Source of the DNA: an uncultured Anaerolineaceae bacterium
GTDB lineage: Bacteria > Chloroflexota > Anaerolineae > Promineifilales > Promineifilaceae
Direction: 5' to 3'
Length of the DNA stretch: 20,461 nt
Assembly (NCBI GenBank): GCA_937967805.1
Contig: CALBTC010000349.1
Location: forward strand, 1 to 20,461
In this document: positions 1-6,798 of the stretch, one piece after another
Numbering within the stretch: position 1 is the first letter of the stretch
Layout: each line of letters starts with the position of its first letter
Notes under the pieces: generated by a model
What the model saw: the letters and a program-made list of their open reading frames with translations, nothing else
What the model was told of the DNA's origin: nothing
Databases searched by the model: none
Program-made: the position numbers and the translations under genes

Positions 1-2181
1 ATTGTTGTGGACGGCGTGTTGCCCGGTGGCAACGTCCGGCTCGCCCACGTAACTTTCTCCAGCCCAGCGCACAAAAATGTGCCACGTTTCGTTGATTGGG
101 GAATCCGTTTGCCACACCAGGGTAACGGCCGTCGCCGCCGGGTTGCTGGGGTCTTCTGGTTCGATGCCTACGCCAACAAGCTGCATTAGGCCAAAATCAA
201 CCCGCACGGGCTCAACGGTGGACGGCCGTTCCAAGAGTGGCTCCGTACTTACCTCGGTCAATGGACCAACGGCACGTAAATGGTAGATGCCGGCCAATCC
301 GGGCAAGAAGCGGGCCAAATAGACCGTCTGCCCGGCGGCCAGCCGCGCGTCGAGTTCGACCCGGTACGCCGCTTCATCCGGCAGCACCATAATGTCCAGG
401 TCAGGCCGCACTCCTTCAGCCTGCTGCAAATAGTAGAGCGGTGGGAATTTGTCGCTGTCGGCCAGGATGGCGGCATTTTGGGCCAGCGGCTGCTGCAAGA
501 CGCCCATTCCCCATTGAGTACGGCCGTCGCTCATCGAGCTGTCCAGCCGGTCGCGATTGTTTACCGCCAGCATCAAGGTGGGCAGGAGGATGACGAGGAG
601 AACGGCCGTACGCACCAGCGGCACCAGCGGCTTGCTGTCGTGGTTCAGGCGGTGGGTGATAAGGTGGGAAACGGCCGTTACGCCACTGGCCCAAAACAAT
701 CCCACCACTAGCTGGGCCGGAATGAGAAAGACGGCCAGGTCAGGCACGTAATAGTTGAGGCAGTAAAAGGTAAAACCTAGCCAGGTGACGCCTAGCACAA
801 CCGCCTCACGCCACTGCCGCCACGCCAGATAACCCAATCCCAGCAGCACCAGCGCCAGGTTAAATTCGCCCCAATTGTCGACAAACAGCCGGCCCACAAT
901 GCCGTAGCGAGCCGGATCATTGAGCCACGCCCCCCATTGCAGCGCGCCCTGAAAACGGCCGCCAATCACCCAATCCACAAAACGGGCCAGCCCCATCGGC
1001 TCCCCGTTCACCGCCTGCCAGCGCAGGGGCAGGTAGAGATAGAGTAGGAGTGGAAGTGTGAAGGCCAGGGCTATTTTTATCAGTAATCGGTAATGTCGTT
1101 GCGGGACTGCTTCGCGTACAGTGTTCAGTTTCTCTGTGGAACTCTGTGTATTCTCTGCGTCCCTCTGTGTTCCGCTTTTCCCCCGCCACAAAGCCAATAC
1201 AACAGCCAGCCCCGCCGGCGGCAGCAAAAAGACGGTGGTCAAATGATTCGTCAAACCCAAACCAATCACAAACGCCAGAAGCAAGAGATTGAACCGCAGA
1301 GAGGTTGAAATTCCCTGCAAATCTCCAATCCTTCGACGCTGCTCAGGACAAGCCCCTAATCTCCAATCTCCAACCCGCCGCATAAGCCAAAGCGCCACAC
1401 AAACGATAAGCGCGTGCAGGGCATACACCTCCGCGGCAATCGCCTGGCTCCACAGGGTGCTGGTGAGCCCCATGACGACGGCACCGAGCACGGCCGTTTC
1501 CACCTCTCCCCACAATTCCCACAAAAATTTAAAAAAGAAGATGAGGGCGATAGTAGCCAGAACGGCCGTACCCACATTGATCCGCCAGGCCACCGAGCCA
1601 ACCGGCAGCAGGGTGAACAACTTGCCCAGCAGCAAGTAGAGCGGATAGCCGGTTGGGTGCGCAATGCCCAACTGCGGCGCCACCACCTGGAATTCAAACG
1701 TGTCCGCCTGCCCCACGGTGCGCGACATGGTGCTCAGGTAGACCGGCAGCAGGGCCAGCGCTACCAGCAGCGGACCCAACCAACGCCAGACGGCCGTCTC
1801 CCTCTGCCACCGCCTTGCCGACCAAAGCAGCAAAGCCAGCCACAGCGCCGCACCAAAAACGAAGCGGCTGCGGCCCAAATCCACCACGGGATCGGCCAGG
1901 TAGATCAGGTTGAGCAGCAGCGGCGAGAGGACTATGGGCGAGACCAGCCGCTGCGGCCCACGCTGCCACAGCAGCCAGGTGACAAAAGTGAGAATGGCGG
2001 TGATAGTGAGGGTGAGAAACGGCCGTCCCAACCACAACCAGCGCGGAAACAGCCCTTCATACACAATGCGGCTGGAGGCAAGCCACCCCACAAAAATCAG
2101 CAAGAAGAATGAAAGATTGCTCGAAAAGAAAGACAGACGGGCAGCATAGGGTGACAACGGTGAAGGAACTTCGTTACGCAT
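1..2181 (-). CDS. DUF2723 family (TMEM260-like / protein O-mannosyltransferase-like) membrane protein, C-terminus cut by window
   Basis: The frame is open without a stop for 727 codons from ATG 2181 to the left edge; I checked it codon by codon. The N-terminal part is polytopic (hydrophobic stretches near residues 20-150, 170-270, 293-332, 355-375, 420-510). The family signature QADTFEFQ (D160, E163), then QLGIAHPTGYPLY, GSVAWRINV and AAEVYALHAL, matches DUF2723. A C-terminal soluble part starts near residue 560 (PPLYYLQQAEGVRPDLDIMV) and ends in a beta-sandwich-like segment (TLVWQTDSPINETWHIFVRW). Related proteins transfer sugars from lipid carriers at the membrane; the substrate here is unknown. 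Two loops, residues about 270-287 and 336-351, are encoded by repeat DNA (see repeats at 1320 and 1130). There is no Shine-Dalgarno; a TACAAT box lies 9 bases before the ATG. Family call is firm, function is not. Confidence 0.85.
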   Translation of the reverse strand, partial: MRNEVPSPLSPYAARLSFFSSNLSFFLLIFVGWLASSRIVYEGLFPRWLWLGRPFLTLTITAILTFVTWLLWQRGPQRLVSPIVLSPLLLNLIYLADPVVDLGRSRFVFGAALWLALLLWSARRWQRETAVWRWLGPLLVALALLPVYLSTMSRTVGQADTFEFQVVAPQLGIAHPTGYPLYLLLGKLFTLLPVGSVAWRINVGTAVLATIALIFFFKFLWELWGEVETAVLGAVVMGLTSTLWSQAIAAEVYALHALIVCVALWLMRRVGDWRLGACPEQRRRIGDLQGISTSLRFNLLLLAFVIGLGLTNHLTTVFLLPPAGLAVVLALWRGKSGTQRDAENTQSSTEKLNTVREAVPQRHYRLLIKIALAFTLPLLLYLYLPLRWQAVNGEPMGLARFVDWVIGGRFQGALQWGAWLNDPARYGIVGRLFVDNWGEFNLALVLLGLGYLAWRQWREAVVLGVTWLGFTFYCLNYYVPDLAVFLIPAQLVVGLFWASGVTAVSHLITHRLNHDSKPLVPLVRTAVLLVILLPTLMLAVNNRDRLDSSMSDGRTQWGMGVLQQPLAQNAAILADSDKFPPLYYLQQAEGVRPDLDIMVLPDEAAYRVELDARLAAGQTVYLARFLPGLAGIYHLRAVGPLTEVSTEPLLERPSTVEPVRVDFGLMQLVGVGIEPEDPSNPAATAVTLVWQTDSPINETWHIFVRWAGESYVGEPDVATGQHAVHNN
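1130..1173. repeat. CTCTGTG repeat, four units at about 10.5-bp spacing, inside the DUF2723 gene
   Basis: Units CTCTGTG/CTCTGCG start at 1132, 1142, 1153 and 1163, so spacing is 10, 11 and 10 bp. On the coding strand it reads as CACAGAG units and encodes a polar loop (TQRDAENTQSSTEKLN) between two membrane segments. A further inverted relative (CGCAGAG) lies near 1291. It resembles CACAGAG-type intergenic repeats I recall from other bacterial genomes; that link is from memory. Confidence 0.7.
1320..1373. repeat. AATCTCC heptamer repeat flanking a TTCGACGCTGCTCAGGACAAGC-like element, inside the DUF2723 gene
   Basis: AATCTCC occurs at 1320-1326, 1358-1364 and 1365-1371, with a degenerate copy at 1327-1333. 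Between them lies a segment around 1332-1353 that looks like a commonly dispersed intergenic phrase. Read on the minus strand it stays in frame and encodes VGDWRLGACPEQRRRIGD, a hydrophilic loop between transmembrane segments. Length is compatible with an in-frame insertion. Confidence 0.65.
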
Positions 2182-2190
2182 AAGGACACT

Positions 2191-2196
2191 ATTGTA
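2191..2196 (-). promoter_or_regulatory. Probable -10 box of the DUF2723 gene (leaderless arrangement)
   Basis: TACAAT on the minus strand lies 9 bases before ATG 2181, with no Shine-Dalgarno between. The -35 region would fall on the T-tract of the upstream terminator and is poor, so this is a weak to moderate call. Confidence 0.35.
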
Positions 2197-2211
2197 CCCA
2201 GTCAACGTGAA

Positions 2212-2242
2212 ACAAAAAAAAGTGGCGCATGAAGCGCCACTT
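2212..2242 (-). terminator. Intrinsic terminator of the small membrane protein gene
   Basis: A perfect 9-bp stem AAGTGGCGC / GCGCCACTT (2220-2228 and 2234-2242) has a 5-base loop and, on the minus strand, is followed by a run of eight T (the A-run at 2214-2221). It lies 44 bases past the stop at 2286 and separates this gene from the DUF2723 gene. Confidence 0.9.
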
Positions 2243-2285
2243 AAAAATCTTAAATATTTAATTTTCTTTCTGGTAGCCGGACCCT

Positions 2286-2846
2286 TTAGGCAGTAACCGG
2301 TCGGAGCCCAAACTTCTCGGCAACTTCAGGATTGATTAGGCCAAACAGGGCATAGCCTATGCCACCTACCACAATCCCAAGCAGTGTAAACGCCAACCCC
2401 AGCAAGATTGCACCGTACGAGACGCCAAGCGCCATCGCAGACAGGCTCAGTGAGGTGACCAGACCGGCAGCAGTCAGCTGCGTGTTGCGAGCGGCATTAG
2501 GAACCGGGGCACCATTGGCATCTTTCAACGCTTCATCCGGATTACTTGTACCAGCCGGATCGCCACTCTCTACTGCAAAACGACCCATCTCGGCATAGGT
2601 TAAGCCACCGGAATAGTTGGCTGCATGGGTTTGAATAATGTCCGCCATGCTAAGCGCCGTAGCCATACTGTTAACCTGGGCATTTGGAATTGAAGCGTCG
2701 TCAGGCGTGGTAATGTTTTGATTAGCCAACTGCTCCCCAATAAAAGACCGGATATAGATACCGGAACCGACCGTCACCAAACCTGCAAGCACAAGAATCA
2801 CACCAATAGCAACAACCAATTTGGGGAAAAACTTTGCATTCTTCAT
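2286..2846 (-). CDS. Small two-helix membrane protein of unknown function
   Basis: This 186-residue protein starts at ATG 2846, chosen because AAAGGAG (2853-2859) lies 6 bases upstream; a longer frame to 2891 has no such site. One hydrophobic helix lies near the N-terminus (KLVVAIGVILVLAGLVTVG). A soluble part of about 100 residues follows, containing SMADIIQTHAANYSGGLTYAEM. A second long hydrophobic region near the C-terminus (SYGAILLGLAFTLLGIVVG) may span once or twice. The arrangement recalls actinobacterial proteins often labelled, probably wrongly, 'aromatic ring-opening dioxygenase LigA'; that likeness is from memory. No catalytic motif is visible. The gene has no ACGGCCGT octamer. It has its own terminator and a palindrome-rich upstream region, so it is probably singly transcribed and regulated. 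Confidence 0.75.
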   Translation of the reverse strand: MKNAKFFPKLVVAIGVILVLAGLVTVGSGIYIRSFIGEQLANQNITTPDDASIPNAQVNSMATALSMADIIQTHAANYSGGLTYAEMGRFAVESGDPAGTSNPDEALKDANGAPVPNAARNTQLTAAGLVTSLSLSAMALGVSYGAILLGLAFTLLGIVVGGIGYALFGLINPEVAEKFGLRPVTA

Positions 2847-2869
2847 GATAAACTCCTTTATCAGATGTT

Positions 2870-2890
2870 TGACTTTAAAAAGAAAAGTCA
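2870..2890. promoter_or_regulatory. Inverted repeat TGACTTT-N7-AAAGTCA in the 5' region of the small membrane gene
   Basis: Perfect 7-bp arms, 7-base A-rich spacer, ending 10 bases upstream of the AAAGGAG site of the leftward gene. It could be an operator or an mRNA hairpin. Confidence 0.4.
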
Positions 2891-3006
2891 CTGTTTATTA
2901 GTAAAATTGTGAAACAGAAAGTCCCCTTTCAGTAAAGATGATCATCCGTATTCTCTAAACTGAACATCCCTTGAATGAGTCATGGACAATCTCTAAATAC
3001 CTGATT

Positions 3007-3045
3007 GATAAGCATTGCTTATCTTTTTGAATAAGTAGAACTTAT
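3007..3045. promoter_or_regulatory. Tandem operator candidate: two ATAAG-N5-CTTAT dyads
   Basis: ATAAG-N5-CTTAT occurs at 3008-3022 and again at 3031-3045, centres 23 bp apart, about two helical turns. The first extends to 7-bp arms (GATAAGC-ATT-GCTTATC). The repeat of both arms and spacer length suggests two sites for one dimeric regulator. The target gene could be either neighbour. Confidence 0.45.
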
Positions 3046-3132
3046 CATCAAGGTGCTCAAAATATATACGGACTTGCGTCCATTAAAAAGAGCTAAATGT
3101 CATATGATTTTCACCAAAATGCACTGCGTGAC

Positions 3133-3146
3133 ATGACAATTGTCAT
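3133..3146. promoter_or_regulatory. Perfect 14-bp palindrome ATGACAATTGTCAT
   Basis: Uninterrupted palindrome 118 bases upstream of ATG 3264. Shape fits a dimeric repressor site; the cognate protein is unknown. Confidence 0.4.
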
Positions 3147-3222
3147 AATTCTTAACCAATCTGGTCCACAATATAGATTTTTAAGGGCAATGGGGGCCAA
3201 CAAAGCAATCTAGCAAGTTTGT

Positions 3223-3231
3223 TGATACAAT
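3223..3231 (+). promoter_or_regulatory. Extended -10 promoter candidate for the PLP enzyme gene
   Basis: TG-A-TACAAT fits an extended -10 element (five of six to TATAAT). It would start transcription near 3238 and give a leader of about 26 bases carrying AAGGAG at 3252-3257. No good -35 is visible, as is usual for extended -10 promoters. Confidence 0.4.
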
Positions 3232-3263
3232 CGACCCATTATCGTAAACACAAGGAGCAGCCC

Positions 3264-4415
3264 ATGACCCAACCCACTAATTTCCACTTAGAAACCCTGG
3301 CCGTACACGCCGGGGTCGAGCCGGACCCGCAAACCGGAGCGGTGATGACGCCCATCTACCAAACCTCCACCTATGCCCAGCCGGACGTCGCCCAGCACAA
3401 AGGGTACGAATATTCGCGTACCGACAACCCGACGCGTACGGCGCTGCACGGCGCGCTGGCGGCGCTGGAAGGCGGTAAACACGCCCTGGCTTTTGCCTCC
3501 GGCATGGCGGCGATTGATACGATTTTGCGATTGATTAAACCGGGAGAACACGTTTTGTCGGGCAATGATGTGTACGGCGGCACGTTCAGATTGTTCGACA
3601 AGGTGCTGTCCGGCTACGGCATTGAGTTCACTTTTGCCGACACCACGGATGAAACGGCCGTGGCCGACGCAATCCAGCCCAACACCAAGCTCGTCTGGCT
3701 GGAGACACCCACCAACCCCATGCTGCGCCTGACCGACATTGCCGCCATCGCCAAAATCAGTCATGCCAGTGGGGCGTGGCTGGGGGTAGACAACACGTTT
3801 GCCTCCCCCGCTCTGCAACAGCCGCTGGCGCTGGGGGCCGACTTTGTGCTGCACAGCACCACCAAATACATCGGCGGCCATTCCGACGTGGTGGGCGGGG
3901 CGATTGTTTTGAACGATACGGCCGTTTATGAACAGCTCAAATTTCTGCAAAACGCCATTGGGGCGGTGCCGGGACCGATGGACTGCTTCCTCACCCTGCG
4001 CGGCATCAAAACATTGGCGATCCGCATGGCGCAGCACTGCCGCAACGCCACGCAAATCGCCCAATTCCTGGCCGACCACCCTGCCGTGGCCGAGGTAATC
4101 TTCCCCGGCCTGGAAAGCCATCCGCAGTACGAACTGGCCCAGCGACAGATGAAAGGACCCGGCGGCATGATCTCCTTCATTTTGCACGGTGGGGAGGCTG
4201 CGGCCCGGATGGTGGCCCGCGAGACAAAGCTGTTCACCCTGGCGGAGTCACTGGGCGGCGTGGAATCCCTCATCGAGCTGCCGGCACCAATGACCCACGC
4301 CTCCGTCGCCGATTCACCGCTGGCGGTAGACCCCGGCCTAGTGCGGGTTTCTGTGGGCATCGAAAACGCCCAGGATTTGATTAATGATTTGAAAGGCGTG
4401 CTGAACAGGCTGTAG
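3264..4415 (+). CDS. Cystathionine gamma-lyase / gamma-synthase family PLP enzyme
   Basis: This 383-residue PLP enzyme of Cys/Met metabolism is cytosolic and full length. ATG 3264 is chosen because AAGGAG ends 6 bases upstream; the in-frame ATG at 3219 has none. Visible motifs in order: YEYSRTDNPTR (cofactor phosphate/substrate), FASGMAAI, VWLETPTNPMLR, VDNTFASP, and HSTTKYIGGHSD, in which K201 should bind PLP. Near the C-terminus SLGGVESLIELPAPMTHASV carries the Glu seen in gamma-lyase and gamma-synthase rather than the Tyr of beta-lyase; ELPAxMTHASV is more like gamma-lyases. It may therefore make cysteine from cystathionine, but gamma-synthase or methionine gamma-lyase activity cannot be excluded. 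No neighbour belongs to a sulfur pathway, so it is probably a single-gene unit. Confidence 0.92.
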   Translation: MTQPTNFHLETLAVHAGVEPDPQTGAVMTPIYQTSTYAQPDVAQHKGYEYSRTDNPTRTALHGALAALEGGKHALAFASGMAAIDTILRLIKPGEHVLSGNDVYGGTFRLFDKVLSGYGIEFTFADTTDETAVADAIQPNTKLVWLETPTNPMLRLTDIAAIAKISHASGAWLGVDNTFASPALQQPLALGADFVLHSTTKYIGGHSDVVGGAIVLNDTAVYEQLKFLQNAIGAVPGPMDCFLTLRGIKTLAIRMAQHCRNATQIAQFLADHPAVAEVIFPGLESHPQYELAQRQMKGPGGMISFILHGGEAAARMVARETKLFTLAESLGGVESLIELPAPMTHASVADSPLAVDPGLVRVSVGIENAQDLINDLKGVLNRL

Positions 4416-4417
4416 GA

Positions 4418-4452
4418 ATGGTTAATGGTAAATGGTTAACGGTTAATGGTTA
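4418..4452. repeat. Five tandem ATGGTTA-type heptamers
   Basis: ATGGTTA, ATGGTAA, ATGGTTA, ACGGTTA, ATGGTTA run head to tail directly after the stop at 4415. The last unit contains an in-frame ATG (4446) of the next gene. Resembles short tandemly repeated heptanucleotides known from cyanobacteria. Confidence 0.8.
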
Positions 4453-4457
4453 CTAAG

Positions 4458-5486
4458 ATGCGACGCTGGATAATTTTACCACTGATAGTTTTGATCACTG
4501 CTTGCCGCAACGAAGCACCGGTGGCAACGGGCTTTGTGCAGGACGATTATGCCTACATTGCCAGTGAAAACAGGGTGCTGGTGCTAAACATCGCCGACGA
4601 AGCGGAGCCGGCGCTGGTGGCCGACGTGACGCTGCCGGGCGAGGTGGTGAAGGTAGTGGCCGACGGCCGTTTCCTCTATATCGCGCATCTCCCTGGGATG
4701 TTGAATACTGTCGAAGGCCCACCGGATACCGGGCTGCAAATTGTAGACATCAGTGACCCAATGCAACCGACGCGGCGCGGATTCTTTCGTGCAGGCGACT
4801 TCCCCACCGATGTGGTGGTTCGTGGGGATGTAGCCTACTTGTCCGAATGGAATCTTATTACTGTCGTGGACGTGAGTGATAAAGACAATCCTTCCGCTAC
4901 TTTTACCATTACAAGCGGGGCCAACAGCCTTTTTGTCAGCGGGTCGCGGCTGTTTGCCAGTCACGGCGGTTGCAGCTTCCGCACCGGCTTTTGCGAGGGC
5001 ACCTTGCACATTTATGATGTCACCAACCCGGTACGACCGTATCCCGCCAACAATCTAACCATTGATCAACTGCCCGGCCACGATGTTGCTGTGGCAGATG
5101 ACCATGCCTTTGTCGCCGGGAAAGGGGTGTGGGTAGTGGACGTTGCCGATGAGCACAGTTTGATGGTAGACGGCCGTTATGCTGTAGAGGAAGACATCCT
5201 TTTCCCGGCCAAGATTGTGATTCAAGGGGAAATTGGCTTCAGTCTGCCCGGCGACGGCCTGCATTTGCTGGACATCAGCCGGCCGACCGACCCTGTCTTG
5301 CTTGGCCAGTACGACACCGACAATTACCTGTATGCCCTCAGCGTGCAGGGGGACACTGCCTATCTCATCGGCTGGAACGGCCTGGAGATTGTGGACGTGG
5401 CCGACCCCGCCAACCCGCAGCAAATTGGCAGCTTTGCCTTTGCCAATCCGGTTCCCAGCGCGCCCCAGCCCACGGCCACGCCGTGA
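4458..5486 (+). CDS. LVIVD-repeat beta-propeller lipoprotein
   Basis: The protein is about 342 residues, secreted and lipid-anchored: MRRWIILPLIVLITAC gives a signal peptide with lipobox ITAC and Cys about 16. I prefer ATG 4458 to ATG 4446, because 4446 lies in a tandem repeat; neither has a clear Shine-Dalgarno. Seven repeats end in an LVIVD-like strand followed by a D/N-P turn: VLVLNIADEAEP, LQIVDISDPMQP, ITVVDVSDKDNP, LHIYDVTNPVRP, VWVVDVADEHS, LHLLDISRPTDP and LEIVDVADPANP. They predict a seven-bladed propeller. LVIVD proteins are extracellular and mostly of unknown function, perhaps surface binding. Three cysteines in CSFRTGFC and the lipobox are the only ones obvious. The C-terminus is Pro/Thr-rich (APQPTATP). 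Confidence 0.85.
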   Translation: MRRWIILPLIVLITACRNEAPVATGFVQDDYAYIASENRVLVLNIADEAEPALVADVTLPGEVVKVVADGRFLYIAHLPGMLNTVEGPPDTGLQIVDISDPMQPTRRGFFRAGDFPTDVVVRGDVAYLSEWNLITVVDVSDKDNPSATFTITSGANSLFVSGSRLFASHGGCSFRTGFCEGTLHIYDVTNPVRPYPANNLTIDQLPGHDVAVADDHAFVAGKGVWVVDVADEHSLMVDGRYAVEEDILFPAKIVIQGEIGFSLPGDGLHLLDISRPTDPVLLGQYDTDNYLYALSVQGDTAYLIGWNGLEIVDVADPANPQQIGSFAFANPVPSAPQPTATP

Positions 5487-5498
5487 ACGCCTCCCCCG

Positions 5499-5564
5499 TG
5501 TCATTCCGAGGTCCTCCGAGGAATCTTACGCGGTTGCCAGTCGTAAGATTCGTCACTAATGACA
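5499..5564. repeat. About 66-bp palindromic repeat element (REP/MITE-like)
   Basis: Outer inverted repeats TGTCATT (5499-5505) and AATGACA (5558-5564) enclose a perfect 10-bp hairpin, GAATCTTACG (5521-5530) and CGTAAGATTC (5542-5551), with an 11-base loop. CCGAGG occurs twice (5507-5512 and 5516-5521 region). It carries no coding frame and no T-run, so it is a small mobile or REP-type element more than a terminator. Confidence 0.6.
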
Positions 5565-5635
5565 ATAAAGTTCGGGTTACCGGAGTAAATTTTTGTTCTA
5601 TAAGCAGATGGGGCCAATCTATTCGGAATGAAAGG

Positions 5636-5664
5636 TTGCGCCGTGTCGCTGAACTGCCTAAGAT
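5636..5664 (+). promoter_or_regulatory. Promoter candidate of the YihY/BrkB gene (leaderless arrangement)
   Basis: TTGCGC (5636-5641), 17-base spacer, TAAGAT (5659-5664), only 6 bases before ATG 5671. Hexamers are imperfect, so moderate to low confidence. Confidence 0.35.
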
Positions 5665-5670
5665 CAGGGT

Positions 5671-6744
5671 ATGAGAGCATTTTTTGCCGGGCTTTTTGAA
5701 CTGTTGAAGGAAAGCGGCCAGGGGTGGTCGCGCGACAACGCCTCACTGCTGGCGGCGGCGCTGACGTATTACACTATTTTTGCCATTGCTCCCCTGCTTG
5801 TAATTGCCGTGGCGGTGGCCGGGGTCGTTTTTGGCGATGCGGCCGTTCGTAACGAAATTGTGGCCGAGATTCAAGATGATGTGGGAGAGGAAGCAGCAAC
5901 CGTCATTCAAAACCTTATCAGCAACGCCAGCGAGTCAGAAACCGGCCCGATTGCCACGGTAGCCAGCACGGTGCTGCTGCTGGTGGCCGCCTCAGGCCTG
6001 TTTGCCCAACTGCGCCGCGCCCTGAACATGATCTGGGGGCTGCGACCGGCACCGGAGTCCGGCATCCTCAACGTCATTCGCCAGCGGGCGCTGGCGTTTG
6101 CTATGGTGCTGGTGGTTGGCTTGTTGATGCTGCTCTCTTTTGCCGTGAGCATTGCGGTTACGGCCGTCGGCGACCGTCTCTCCATCTGGCTGCCCGGCAT
6201 TGGCGCGCTGCTGCCGCAAATCAACATCCTGGCCTCCGTGGTCATCCTCACCATTCTTTTTGCCCTGCTGTTTAAAGTGCTGCCCGATGCCCACCTTACC
6301 TGGCAAGATGTGCTGCTGGGTGCGGCGGTGACCACATTCCTCTTCATGCTGGGCCGCTATCTCATCACCCTTTACCTGACGCACGGCTCATCTACATCGG
6401 CTTATGGGGCGGCCGGATCGCTGGTAGCAATTTTGCTTTTTGTCTACTACTCGGCCCAGATTTTTCTGTTTGGCGCGGAGTTTACCCAAGTGTATGCCAA
6501 CAAATATGGCACCCGCCTGAAACCCACCGAAAATGCCGTCTGGCGCGGCCGGGAAGTGACCGGCACTTCCCAGGCGGAAGAAGAGGCTCAAGTGTACCGC
6601 ATCGCCACCATCCCCCCGGAAGATGATGCCCATCCTAGCCGGCCAGCTTCTCGCTGGCGATGGCCTACCGCGACGGGCTTGTTGGGAGTGGCCGCCGGGC
6701 TGCTGTTAGGATTTTTGAGCAGCTTGAGGAAGCGTGATGCGTGA
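5671..6744 (+). CDS. YihY/virulence factor BrkB family membrane protein
   Basis: A 357-residue inner-membrane protein with about six transmembrane helices. The family core runs from residue about 15 to 285: WSRDNASLLAAALTYYTIFA near the start, LFAQLRRALNMIWGLRP after the third helix, FKVLPDAHLTWQDVLLGA, and GAAGSLVAILLFVYYSAQIF with FGAEFTQVYANKYG at the end. The family was once named RNase BN by mistake; its real function is unsettled. A charged cytosolic tail (290-325) and an extra C-terminal hydrophobic helix (GLLGVAAGLLLGFLSSL) follow. The last residues KRDA and the stop codon fall in a heptamer repeat, so the natural end may have been replaced. There is no clear Shine-Dalgarno. Confidence 0.88.
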   Translation: MRAFFAGLFELLKESGQGWSRDNASLLAAALTYYTIFAIAPLLVIAVAVAGVVFGDAAVRNEIVAEIQDDVGEEAATVIQNLISNASESETGPIATVASTVLLLVAASGLFAQLRRALNMIWGLRPAPESGILNVIRQRALAFAMVLVVGLLMLLSFAVSIAVTAVGDRLSIWLPGIGALLPQINILASVVILTILFALLFKVLPDAHLTWQDVLLGAAVTTFLFMLGRYLITLYLTHGSSTSAYGAAGSLVAILLFVYYSAQIFLFGAEFTQVYANKYGTRLKPTENAVWRGREVTGTSQAEEEAQVYRIATIPPEDDAHPSRPASRWRWPTATGLLGVAAGLLLGFLSSLRKRDA

Positions 6745-6759
6745 ACGATCAAACGTGAT
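6732..6759. repeat. Degenerate heptamer repeat GCGTGAT overlapping the YihY stop
   Basis: GCGTGAT, GCGTGAA, CGATCAA, ACGTGAT in a row. The stop TGA (6742-6744) is inside the second unit. A close relative lies at 13463-13480 at the end of the second histidine kinase. Confidence 0.6.
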
Positions 6760-6798
6760 TCTTGCATAACGCCTCACTTAAAACAAAGGATTTTTCCA

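Larger units (their letters stand above)
2847..3263. other. AT-rich divergent intergenic control region
   Basis: The 417 bases between two divergent genes hold no credible coding frame and are clearly richer in A+T than the flanks. They contain perfect dyads at 2870-2890, 2937-2946, 3007-3023, 3031-3045 and 3133-3146, a Shine-Dalgarno site for each flanking gene, and an extended -10 candidate for the rightward gene at 3223-3231. A small structured RNA cannot be excluded, but no known riboswitch fold was recognised. Confidence 0.6.

Noticed and set aside
1130..1373. CRISPR array
   Set aside because: Units are 7 bp with no conserved long repeat or unique spacers, and they are translated.
1414..2112. 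232-codon plus-strand open frame
   Set aside because: Antisense to the DUF2723 gene, whose frame is intact and family-like.
1..2181. Several short minus-strand frames that might suggest a broken left-end gene
   Set aside because: The true frame has no TAA, TAG or TGA from 2181 to 1; it only lacks its 3' end because of the window edge.
3219..3263. N-terminal extension of the PLP enzyme from ATG 3219
   Set aside because: No ribosome site there, whereas AAGGAG sits 6 bases before ATG 3264.
3288..4187. Long open frame of about 300 codons on the minus strand
   Set aside because: It is antisense to the PLP enzyme, which has clear family motifs; its composition is typical of a shadow frame in G+C-rich DNA.
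4446..4457. ATG 4446 as the start of the LVIVD lipoprotein
   Set aside because: It lies in the fifth heptamer of a tandem repeat; ATG 4458 gives a better signal peptide, although 4446 is not excluded.
5521..5551. Hairpin as an intrinsic terminator of the LVIVD gene
   Set aside because: No T-run follows, and the hairpin is nested in a longer inverted-repeat element.
5499..5564. Insertion sequence
   Set aside because: No transposase frame and no visible target duplication; only a small repeat element can be supported.
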